Source of the DNA: Blastocatellia bacterium
GTDB lineage: Bacteria > Acidobacteriota > Blastocatellia > UBA7656 > JADIYM01
Direction: 5' to 3'
NCBI GenBank assembly: GCA_016705245.1
Contig: JADIYM010000001.1
Coordinates: 124,001 to 188,000 of the forward strand
DNA length: 64,000 nt
Shown: positions 17,298-25,016 of the stretch, piece by piece
Layout: each line of letters opens with the position of its first letter
Numbering within the stretch: the first letter of the stretch is position 1
The notes under the pieces: generated by a model
The model's input: only the letters and a program-made list of their open reading frames with translations
Told to the model about the DNA's origin: nothing
The model's database searches: none
Position numbers and translations under genes: made by a program

Positions 17298-18170
17298 ATG
17301 TCGCTGGCGGGCGATCGTCAGAAGCAGAAGTACGGGCCGTGGCTCCTCGCAATCCTGCTTGCGTCGCAACTCTTGCTCATGGCCGTCACATCGCGCCGGT
17401 TTTCTGCTGCCGATGGTACCGAGCAATCGATGCTCCGCTCTTGGACGATGACGATCGTCACCCCGATCCAGTCCGCGTTCGGATACGTGACCGATTCGGT
17501 CGCGGGCGTCTGGAATGGTTATTTCGACCTTCGCGGGGTACGTGAGCGCAACGCCGCGCTGGAGGCCGAAAACGCGGCGCTGCTTGCAGAGATCGAGAGC
17601 GCCCGCGCGGCCGCGGCCGAAAACGACCGGCTGCGCCAGGCGCTCGAGCTCAGGCCGCTTCTCAAATACGAAACTGTCGTTGCCGAAGTCGTGGCGCGCG
17701 ATTCGACCGCATGGTTCAAGCGAATCGTCGTCAACAAGGGCTCGCAGGACGGAATCCGCGGCGATATGCCCGTCGTGACAGCCGACGGGCTCGTCGGCCG
17801 CGTCACGCAGGTCGGACCCTTCGTCTGTCAGATCCAGCTCATAACCGACGAACACGCGGGAGCTGGTGGGCGATTGACCACATCGCGAGCGGTTGGCGAA
17901 GTCGAAGGCAGGGGCGACGGCACGTGCCGCATGAAGAGCATCTCGAGCCTCTACGACGTCGGAGAAAATGAGCCGATCCTGACGTCTGGCCTGGATCGGC
18001 TATACCCGGCAGGCATTCTCATCGGGTACGTCACGTCGGTGGCCAAGGGTGCCGGCGCGACGCCCCAGGACATCGCGGTCCGTCCATCCGCCGATCTGGA
18101 CCGCATCGAAGCCGTCATGATCCTGCTCGTCCACCAGCAGGATCTGGCCACGCCCGACACCGTCAAGTAA
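17298..18170 (+). CDS. mreC: Rod shape-determining protein MreC
   Basis: A 290-residue protein with one transmembrane helix (about 14-32) and a short periplasmic coiled coil (about 80-115: RNAALEAENAALLAEIESARA). The beta-rich MreC domain follows, with VVAEVVARDSTAWFKRIVVNKGS, GDMPVVTADGLVGRV and a GLDRLYPAGILIGYV end. MreC binds PBP2 and activates it in the elongasome. The ATG at 17298 follows GGGAGGTAG. Length is typical. Confidence 0.97.
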   Translation: MSLAGDRQKQKYGPWLLAILLASQLLLMAVTSRRFSAADGTEQSMLRSWTMTIVTPIQSAFGYVTDSVAGVWNGYFDLRGVRERNAALEAENAALLAEIESARAAAAENDRLRQALELRPLLKYETVVAEVVARDSTAWFKRIVVNKGSQDGIRGDMPVVTADGLVGRVTQVGPFVCQIQLITDEHAGAGGRLTTSRAVGEVEGRGDGTCRMKSISSLYDVGENEPILTSGLDRLYPAGILIGYVTSVAKGAGATPQDIAVRPSADLDRIEAVMILLVHQQDLATPDTVK

Positions 18171-18185
18171 CGAACGCCCTGGCTT

Positions 18186-18719
18186 GTGCTCTACCTCAAG
18201 ATCCTCATCGTCATCATTCTCGCCGTGGCGCTCGACAGCCAGATTCCGACTTGGTGGGACGCGTTTCGGTACGTCGATCTGCCATTGCTCGTAACGGTAT
18301 ACTTCGCACTGATGCGGGATCCGGTCGTCGGCATGTTCGTCGGCTTCATCGCCGGACTTGCCGGGGACCTCGCTCCTGGAGCGGGTCCCGTTGTCGGTGT
18401 CGGCGGATTTTCAAAGACGAGCATCGGATACCTCATCTCGACGATCGCCGTGCGGTTTTCACTCGAGGGTGCGCCGATTCGGGTCCTGATCATCGCGGTG
18501 TCGTCGCTGGTCAACAGCGCGCTTTTCATCGGGTTGCACAGTTTGATGGGGCAGAGTCTGACGCAGGAGGCGACGCCGGAGCGCCTTCTGCTCAAGGTAC
18601 TGATCGAGGCCTCCGCGAATCTTGCGGCTGGCGTCGGTCTCTTCTGGTTGCTGGATCGGGTCTTTCCAGAGAATGCGCCCGGCGGCGCCATGAAGGTTCG
18701 GCGGCGGTTCTACGACTAG
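18186..18719 (+). CDS. mreD: Rod shape-determining protein MreD
   Basis: A 177-residue inner-membrane protein with about five hydrophobic helices. It contains the family-type DLPLLVTVYFALMRDPVVGM and GFSKTSIGYLI regions. GTG 18186 lies 15 bases after the mreC stop. MreD links MreC to RodA/PBP2. Position between mreC and mrdA supports the call strongly, since the sequence itself is poorly conserved in this family. Confidence 0.93.
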   Translation: MLYLKILIVIILAVALDSQIPTWWDAFRYVDLPLLVTVYFALMRDPVVGMFVGFIAGLAGDLAPGAGPVVGVGGFSKTSIGYLISTIAVRFSLEGAPIRVLIIAVSSLVNSALFIGLHSLMGQSLTQEATPERLLLKVLIEASANLAAGVGLFWLLDRVFPENAPGGAMKVRRRFYD

Positions 18720-18720
18720 G

Positions 18721-18764
18721 TCCACTGAATTACACGGATAATCACAGATCAGCGAAAATCGGTG
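18721..18764. repeat. Family E repeat, copy 2
   Basis: The order TCCACTGAAT, TACACGGAT, ATCACAGATC, AAATCGGTG matches copy 1 at 2154-2193 with small changes. It fills most of the mreD-mrdA gap. Confidence 0.5.
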
Positions 18765-18786
18765 TTGATTTGTAGCAAGTATTCTG

Positions 18787-20928
18787 ATGTCAAGATTTAG
18801 CGACGAGGCCCAGAATTTCGACGCCCGGTTGTCGGTGGTGATGTACATCACTCTCGGCTTCTTTCTCCTGCTTGGTGTCCGTTTCTGGGTTCTCCAGGTC
18901 GTCAATCACGAGTCCTACCTCGTCAAGTCGAACGAGAATCGCATCCGCGAAATTCCGATCCCGGCCGCCCGCGGCAACATCCTCGACCGGAACGGGCGAA
19001 TCCTCGTCGACAGCCGCCCCGCTTTCAACCTCATCGTCAACCGCGAGGACCTCAAGAAACAGAATCTCGACGATCTCCTGTTCGTGTTGCGCGACAATCT
19101 GGGCATCGATCCGGACTGGGCCCGTCAGCAGATCGAAGATCCGCTCGCCCCGAAATCGCGGCCAGTCGTCGTCAAGCAGAACATCTCCGAAGCAGATCGC
19201 GCGTGGATCGAAGCGCACGAATACGAACATCCGGAGCTGAACGTCGCGCTGCAGCCGCAGCGAATCTACCCGCTGGGGCCGATTCTCGGGCACGTCCTCG
19301 GCTACGTCGGTCAGATCTCGGATGCGCAGATCAAGGCGATCCTTCCCGAGTTCGAGGGCGCCCGGTCTGGCGACGTCGTCGGGCAGGCGGGAATCGAGCG
19401 GTCGCACAACCGTACGCTCATGGGCAAGGAGGGCACGCGTCGCGTCGTCGTCGACAGCCGCGGCCGCTTCGTCGAAGAGATCGAGCTCGTCGAGCCCGTT
19501 CCCGGACAGGACATCGTCACCGCCATCGACATCGATCTGCAAATGATTGCGGAAGAGAAGCTTGCGGCGACGAAACTCAACGGCGTGGCCATTGCGCTGG
19601 ATCCTCGCAACGGCGAGATCCTCGCGCTCGTCAGCCATCCGAGCTACGACCCCAACCTATTTGCCGGCGGTATCTCGCCGGAAGACTACGCCGTGCTCCG
19701 CGACAACCCCGACAAACCGTTGACCAACCGGGCCATTCAGGACATCTACCCGCCCGGTTCCACGTGGAAGACGGTCATGGCCATGGCGGGGCTCTCCGAG
19801 GGCTCGATGAAGCCCAACGAGGGTATTCCGTGCGGCGGCGGCATCTCGATCGGAAGCCGGTTTGCGGCCTGCCACGGCTCGCACGGGGCTCCGAACCTGG
19901 AACGCGCGATTGCAGTGAGCTGCAACGGGTACTTCTACCGAGTCGGACTGCGTCTCGGCGTCGACAAGCTACACAAGTGGGCCACCGCCATGGGTCTCGG
20001 CAAGAGAACCGGCGTCGACCTGCCGAACGAGACGCCCGGATACGTGCCGGATGCGCAGATCAAGCTTCGATGGAAGAAGAAGGACGACGACCCGGCGGAC
20101 AAGAAATACCGCTGGAATGATGGCGACACGGTGAACGCGGCCATCGGTCAGGGATACGACCGGCCGACGCCGCTGCAGATGGTCCACGCGTTTGGCGGGA
20201 TCGCGATGGACGGACACTTCACGACGCCGCACGTCCTGAAGACGGCCAGGAGCAATGGCGTGGAACCCGAGCGCGGGTTCGAGGACCCCAACGTGGTCGA
20301 CATCCCGCTCGATCCCATCGCGTTCAAATACGTGATGGAGGGAATGCGTCAGGTGGTCACGAGCGGAACCGCCCGACGGGCGGAAGTGCCGGGCTTCGAC
20401 GTTTGCGGCAAGACGGGAACGGCGCAGGTCGTGTCGATTCGCACGGGAGCGACCGGAAAGCAGAAGGAGCACGCCTGGTTCGTCGGATTTGCGCCAAAGC
20501 CCGAAGAGGGGCGGCTGCCCGAGATCGCGGTCGTCGTTCTCGTCGAGCACGGCGGACACGGCGGCACGATCAGCGCGCCGATCGCGCAGGCGATCATTGC
20601 GGAGTACGTCCGGAAGACCCGGGGGGTGGTTGAAGGAGCGGCGGCCGATGCGGCCGCGGGCGATGAAGCCATCGTTGGCGTCGATTCCGTGGACCTCGAG
20701 GGTTCCGACGAACCGGCCGAAGCCGATGCAGCCGACACGTCCGGCGATCCCGCCGGCGTACCGGCGGCGCCCGTTCCAACCATCATTCCGCGCGTCTCGA
20801 CGGGTGGTTCGTCGACGCCGTTGCCAGCAGAGGCCCAGCCCCCTCAACAATTCAGTCCACTGCAAGGCGTCATGAAGGACCGCCCGCCCGCTGCGCCACC
20901 GCCCGTCCCGGCAGGTAGTCGCCAGTGA
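18787..20928 (+). CDS. mrdA: Penicillin-binding protein 2 (elongation transpeptidase)
   Basis: A 713-residue class B PBP that cross-links peptidoglycan with RodA during side-wall growth. One transmembrane helix at about 18-38 is followed by the pedestal domain. The transpeptidase domain has the acyl-serine motif STWK (about 324), SCN (about 378) and KTGTAQ (about 540). The last 100 residues after TRGVVEGA are an unusual low-complexity Ala/Asp/Pro tail (PPVPAGSRQ end) absent from typical PBP2. ATG 18787 lies 68 bases after mreD. Confidence 0.97.
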   Translation: MSRFSDEAQNFDARLSVVMYITLGFFLLLGVRFWVLQVVNHESYLVKSNENRIREIPIPAARGNILDRNGRILVDSRPAFNLIVNREDLKKQNLDDLLFVLRDNLGIDPDWARQQIEDPLAPKSRPVVVKQNISEADRAWIEAHEYEHPELNVALQPQRIYPLGPILGHVLGYVGQISDAQIKAILPEFEGARSGDVVGQAGIERSHNRTLMGKEGTRRVVVDSRGRFVEEIELVEPVPGQDIVTAIDIDLQMIAEEKLAATKLNGVAIALDPRNGEILALVSHPSYDPNLFAGGISPEDYAVLRDNPDKPLTNRAIQDIYPPGSTWKTVMAMAGLSEGSMKPNEGIPCGGGISIGSRFAACHGSHGAPNLERAIAVSCNGYFYRVGLRLGVDKLHKWATAMGLGKRTGVDLPNETPGYVPDAQIKLRWKKKDDDPADKKYRWNDGDTVNAAIGQGYDRPTPLQMVHAFGGIAMDGHFTTPHVLKTARSNGVEPERGFEDPNVVDIPLDPIAFKYVMEGMRQVVTSGTARRAEVPGFDVCGKTGTAQVVSIRTGATGKQKEHAWFVGFAPKPEEGRLPEIAVVVLVEHGGHGGTISAPIAQAIIAEYVRKTRGVVEGAAADAAAGDEAIVGVDSVDLEGSDEPAEADAADTSGDPAGVPAAPVPTIIPRVSTGGSSTPLPAEAQPPQQFSPLQGVMKDRPPAAPPPVPAGSRQ

Positions 20929-20962
20929 CACTGGGTAAGAGGGTGCTTCCCGGCTTTATTCG

Positions 20963-22078
20963 ATGAATCCGTTCGACTCCAGATTCTGGCGGGACTTCGA
21001 CTGGGCGCTGGCGCTCGTCCCGATCGTGCTCGTCTCCTTCGGAACGGTTTTCATCTACAGCTCACAGCCGGATGAGGCGTATTGGAAACGCCAGCTCGTG
21101 TTCATGGCGCTTGGGCTCGTGTCGATGGCGGTCTTTGCGTTGACCGACTATCGAAAATGGCTTCAGTTCGCACCGTTTTTCTACGGATTGGCGCTGCTCG
21201 GCCTGGTTTCGGTGCTCATTTTCGGCTCGGTCGTAAATGGAGCCCGAGCCTGGATCCGGATCGGCTCGTTTGGCCTCCAACCGTCTGAAATTGCGAAACT
21301 TGCGACGATTCTGATGCTCGCCAGATTCCTGGCGCAGCCGCGCCGAGGGTCACTCACGATTCGTGAGATCGCCATTGCAGGTGGCATCGTGGCGCTTCCG
21401 GTAGGTCTGATCCTTCTGCAGCCGGACATGGGCACGGCTCTGACCTTCTTTCCCGTCCTCCTGACCATGCTCTTCCTGAGCGGACTCCGGAAACGGTTGC
21501 TGGCCGTAGCGGTATGCGGCGCGCTCGTTGCCGTCGTGCTTGCGTGGGGATTCGTCCTGAAGACGTATCAGAAGGAACGCATCCAGATGGCGGTCATGCT
21601 GATGGCCGGTGACACGGACCAGGTCAGCCGCCAACAGAAACGCGCGCAGGGTTACCAGTCGATCCAGTCGATGATTGCCGTCGGATCGGGCGGCCCATTC
21701 GGCAAGGGTGTCCTCCAGGGAACGCAGGGGAGGCTCGGGTTTCTCCCCGAACGGCACACGGACTTCATTGCCTCCATCGTCGCGGAAGAGACCGGATTCG
21801 CCGGAGCACTCGCCATGCTTCTGCTCTACGGCGCCGTCATCTGGCGACTTACGGGTATCGCCAAGCTCTCCGCCGACCGGTTCGGCGCCCTGGCCGTCAT
21901 GGGCCTGGCGGCGCTCCTGGGCTTTCACATATTCGTGAACTTAGGTATGGTCCTTGGCTTGATGCCAATCATGGGTATTCCGCTTCCCCTCCTCAGTTAC
22001 GGGGGTTCCTCGCTGCTGATGATGTTCATGGGGTTCGGTCTGGCCCTTAGTGTGCGGCTCAGGCGGTTCGTCAACTGA
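20963..22078 (+). CDS. rodA: Rod shape-determining glycosyltransferase RodA
   Basis: A 371-residue SEDS-family polytopic membrane protein with about ten helices. RodA polymerises glycan strands from lipid II. Family motifs include GSVVNGARAWIRIGSFGLQPSEIAKLA (the region holds the catalytic-loop signature), GKGVLQGTQGRLGFLPERHTDFIASIVAEETGF, split here as seen across 21705-21805, and a GIPLPLLSYGGSSL end. It lies 34 bases after mrdA, completing the elongasome operon. Confidence 0.97.
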   Translation: MNPFDSRFWRDFDWALALVPIVLVSFGTVFIYSSQPDEAYWKRQLVFMALGLVSMAVFALTDYRKWLQFAPFFYGLALLGLVSVLIFGSVVNGARAWIRIGSFGLQPSEIAKLATILMLARFLAQPRRGSLTIREIAIAGGIVALPVGLILLQPDMGTALTFFPVLLTMLFLSGLRKRLLAVAVCGALVAVVLAWGFVLKTYQKERIQMAVMLMAGDTDQVSRQQKRAQGYQSIQSMIAVGSGGPFGKGVLQGTQGRLGFLPERHTDFIASIVAEETGFAGALAMLLLYGAVIWRLTGIAKLSADRFGALAVMGLAALLGFHIFVNLGMVLGLMPIMGIPLPLLSYGGSSLLMMFMGFGLALSVRLRRFVN

Positions 22079-22097
22079 TCCGCCTCGCGTTTCTGCA

Positions 22098-24974
22098 ATG
22101 ACCATTTCGCACGCCGACTATCGTTCCGCCCTCGATAACATCCTTCCACGGGTCGAAAAGCCCGTTCGATACGTTGGTGGAGAGTGGAACGTCGCGTCGA
22201 AGGATCCCGAAGCGATCCGCACCCGCATCGCCCTGTGTTTCCCCGATGTCTACGAAATCGGGATGTCACACCTCGGGCTGAAGATCCTGTACGAGCTTCT
22301 GAACCGGCCGGCACACTGGTCGGCAGAGCGCTGCTATTGCCCGTGGCCGGACATGGAAGCCGAGCTTCGCGCCTCCGGACTGCCGCTTGCCTCGCTCGAG
22401 TCGTTCACGCCGCTTTCGGCATTCGACATCGTCGGTTTCTCGCTGCAATACGAGATGACCTACACGAACGTGCTGACGATGCTCGACACCGGCGGTATCC
22501 CGATCCGGTCCGAGGATCGCACGCTCGACCATCCACTCGTCATCGCAGGCGGCCCGACCGTCTACAGCTCTGAGCCCATCGGCGACTTCATCGACGTTTT
22601 CCTGATTGGTGACGGCGAAGAGGCCTTCCCGGCGCTCATTCGGGGCTGGGAGCACCTGAAGGCCGAAGGCGGCCGGACGCGACTCGAGATGATCCGCGAG
22701 CTCGTGCAGATCGGCGGTCTCTACGCACCGGCGCTCTACTCGGTAACCGAGTCGGTCTACACGGGCATTCAGATCGTCGACAAGCCGGAAGATCCGGCGA
22801 TTCCGTTCCCCGTGCTGCGCCAGGTCGTCGAAGATCTCTCGAAGTTTCCGTTCCCGACGAACTCGCCCGTCCCGTTCACCGAGCCCGTTCACGACCGCAT
22901 TGCGGTCGAGATTGCGCGCGGATGCGTCGACGGATGCCGATTCTGTCAGGCCGGGACGATCTATCGCCCGGTGCGTGAGCGCGACCCGAAAGAGATCGTC
23001 GACACGATCATCGGTGGGCTCGAACAGGGCGGATACGACGAGGCCTCGCTCACGTCGCTGTCGACGGCCGATTACAGCTGCCTGACGCCCCTGGTGAAAG
23101 CGCTCGGCGACGAGCTTGCCAAGCGGAACGTCTCGTGGTCGGTCTCGAGCCTGCGGGCCTCCGGCGTGACCGACGAGCTGTCCGAGGAGATTGCCAAGCA
23201 GCGCACCACGGGCCTGACGATCGCGCCCGAGGCGGGCACGCAGCGCATGCGTGACGTCATCAACAAGAACGTCACGGAAGAAGACGTCCTGCGCAGCTGC
23301 CGAACGGCATTCAAGCATGGCTGGAAGGCCGTGAAGCTCTACTTCATGATCGGCCTCCCGACCGAGACCGACGAAGACATCGTCGGCATTGCCGAGCTCG
23401 GCAAGAAAATCGTCGACCTCGCGCGCATCGAGTTCAAGAAATCGGTCAAGGTCACGGTCTCGGCTTCGTCGCTCGTGCCTAAACCGCACACGCCGTTCCA
23501 GTGGTGCGAAGTCGTCGACATGCCCGAGATCCGGCGTCGCCAGGAACTGCTTGGCACGCTGTGCCGGCGCTACCGGCTCAACTACAAGCATCACCACGCC
23601 GAGACGTCCGTCGTGGAAGGCGTGCTGTCGCGCGGTGATCGGCGCCTCGGGCGCGTCATCGAGCGCGTATGGCGCGAGGGCGGCCGTTTCGACGGCTGGA
23701 CCGAACATTTCAGTTACGACCGGTGGTTGCGGGCGTTCGAAGCCGAAGGCATCGACTATCGCATCTACCTCCGCGAGTTCCCCGTCTATACCGGGTACGA
23801 CCACCGTACATCGCCGATGGTGCCGTTGCCCTGGGATCACCTCGACACCCTAGTCGAGAAGCGGTTCCAGGCAATCGAGCTTCGGAAGGCGTTCAAGGGG
23901 CGTTTGTCGCCGCCGTGCATGCTGCCCGTCCGTATCGTGGACGGCCGCCCCACGGCGATCGCGCCAAGCGAAGACGAATTTGACCGTGTCACGTCCAAGC
24001 CGCTGCTCTGTTACGTATGCGGCCTCGACTGTGACCTCACTGTGGCTCGCGAGCAATTGGCGCGAGCCCGCCACATGCACGTGGATGCTGACGAAGCGCT
24101 TCGAGCGCTCGCCGTCACGCCATCCTCGAGCACTTCGGATCGGACCCCCGACCTGTCTGCGGACACGTTCGACGCGAGCGGCGCCCCGGCGCTGCGACAT
24201 TATCGCGCCTCGTACACGAAGCTCGACACGGTCAAGTACCTTTCTCATCTGGATCTTGCGCGGACTCTGCCGCGCGCGTTTCGACGCGCGGGCATTCCGC
24301 TCGGGTACAGCATTGGATTCCATCCAATGCCTCTGCTCGCTTACGGACCGGCGCTTGGCGTCGGCGCTGTCGGCGAAGCCGAGTGGCTCGACTTCGATGC
24401 ACCTGTCGAGCTCTCGCCCGAGACTTTCCTCGAACGGATCAACGCCGTCCTTCCGGACGGCATGCGATTCACGGCCATGCGCGAACTGCCACAGGGCAGT
24501 CCCGCCCTTACGAAGATCATCAATCGCGCGGAGTATGCGGCGCGCCTGGACGACCCGGTCATTTCCGGTGCTGTCCGGCGGCTTGCTGCGGTGCGCGACG
24601 ATCTTTCCGGGCTCGACGCGGACGCCGTCCATCGCACCCTCGCCGAGGAGTTTTTTGCCCGCGAATCGCTCGTGATCGAGCGCGTTCGCAAGGGTCGCGC
24701 GAAAGAGATCGACATCCGCCACTACGCCAGAGCCTTCCGGTTCGAGGGAACCAACGGCGACAGCGAAGTACGCCTCACCTTGGAGCTCACGAATTCCGGG
24801 AGTGCCCGGCCTGACGAGATTCTCGGCAGCATATATCGCCTTGACCCGACGGAGCGTCAGTCGCTCTCGAGTCGCGTGCGACGCTGCCGGCTCTTCATCT
24901 GGCGCGACGGAACCGAACTGAGTCCCATAGAGGCATCCGATGTCCGTGCCGCGGCTGCCGCGGATCAGCGATGA
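22098..24974 (+). CDS. B12-binding radical SAM protein fused to DUF2344 (TIGR03960-TIGR03936)
   Basis: A 958-residue two-part protein. The N-terminal 650 residues form a B12-binding-like Rossmann region (HLGLKILYELLN, VGFSLQYEMTYTNVLTML) and a radical SAM barrel with the iron-sulfur motif CVDGCRFC (Cys276, 280, 283). A CYVCGLDC pair lies near 640. From about residue 700 the DUF2344 domain begins (YLSHLDLARTLPRAFRRAGIPL). Many bacteria carry these two as adjacent or fused genes next to RNase G, as here, so a link to RNA modification is suspected but not established. ATG 22098 is chosen over an upstream in-frame start inside rodA. Confidence 0.92.
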   Translation: MTISHADYRSALDNILPRVEKPVRYVGGEWNVASKDPEAIRTRIALCFPDVYEIGMSHLGLKILYELLNRPAHWSAERCYCPWPDMEAELRASGLPLASLESFTPLSAFDIVGFSLQYEMTYTNVLTMLDTGGIPIRSEDRTLDHPLVIAGGPTVYSSEPIGDFIDVFLIGDGEEAFPALIRGWEHLKAEGGRTRLEMIRELVQIGGLYAPALYSVTESVYTGIQIVDKPEDPAIPFPVLRQVVEDLSKFPFPTNSPVPFTEPVHDRIAVEIARGCVDGCRFCQAGTIYRPVRERDPKEIVDTIIGGLEQGGYDEASLTSLSTADYSCLTPLVKALGDELAKRNVSWSVSSLRASGVTDELSEEIAKQRTTGLTIAPEAGTQRMRDVINKNVTEEDVLRSCRTAFKHGWKAVKLYFMIGLPTETDEDIVGIAELGKKIVDLARIEFKKSVKVTVSASSLVPKPHTPFQWCEVVDMPEIRRRQELLGTLCRRYRLNYKHHHAETSVVEGVLSRGDRRLGRVIERVWREGGRFDGWTEHFSYDRWLRAFEAEGIDYRIYLREFPVYTGYDHRTSPMVPLPWDHLDTLVEKRFQAIELRKAFKGRLSPPCMLPVRIVDGRPTAIAPSEDEFDRVTSKPLLCYVCGLDCDLTVAREQLARARHMHVDADEALRALAVTPSSSTSDRTPDLSADTFDASGAPALRHYRASYTKLDTVKYLSHLDLARTLPRAFRRAGIPLGYSIGFHPMPLLAYGPALGVGAVGEAEWLDFDAPVELSPETFLERINAVLPDGMRFTAMRELPQGSPALTKIINRAEYAARLDDPVISGAVRRLAAVRDDLSGLDADAVHRTLAEEFFARESLVIERVRKGRAKEIDIRHYARAFRFEGTNGDSEVRLTLELTNSGSARPDEILGSIYRLDPTERQSLSSRVRRCRLFIWRDGTELSPIEASDVRAAAAADQR

Positions 24975-25016
24975 AGGGAAACGGGTCCATGTTGAAAATC
25001 CTCCTCAGGAGAGAAC

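Noticed and set aside
22266..23840. A 524-codon minus-strand frame opposite the radical SAM gene
   Set aside because: Shadow frame; its translation is rich in Arg, Asp, Val and Leu with no domain.
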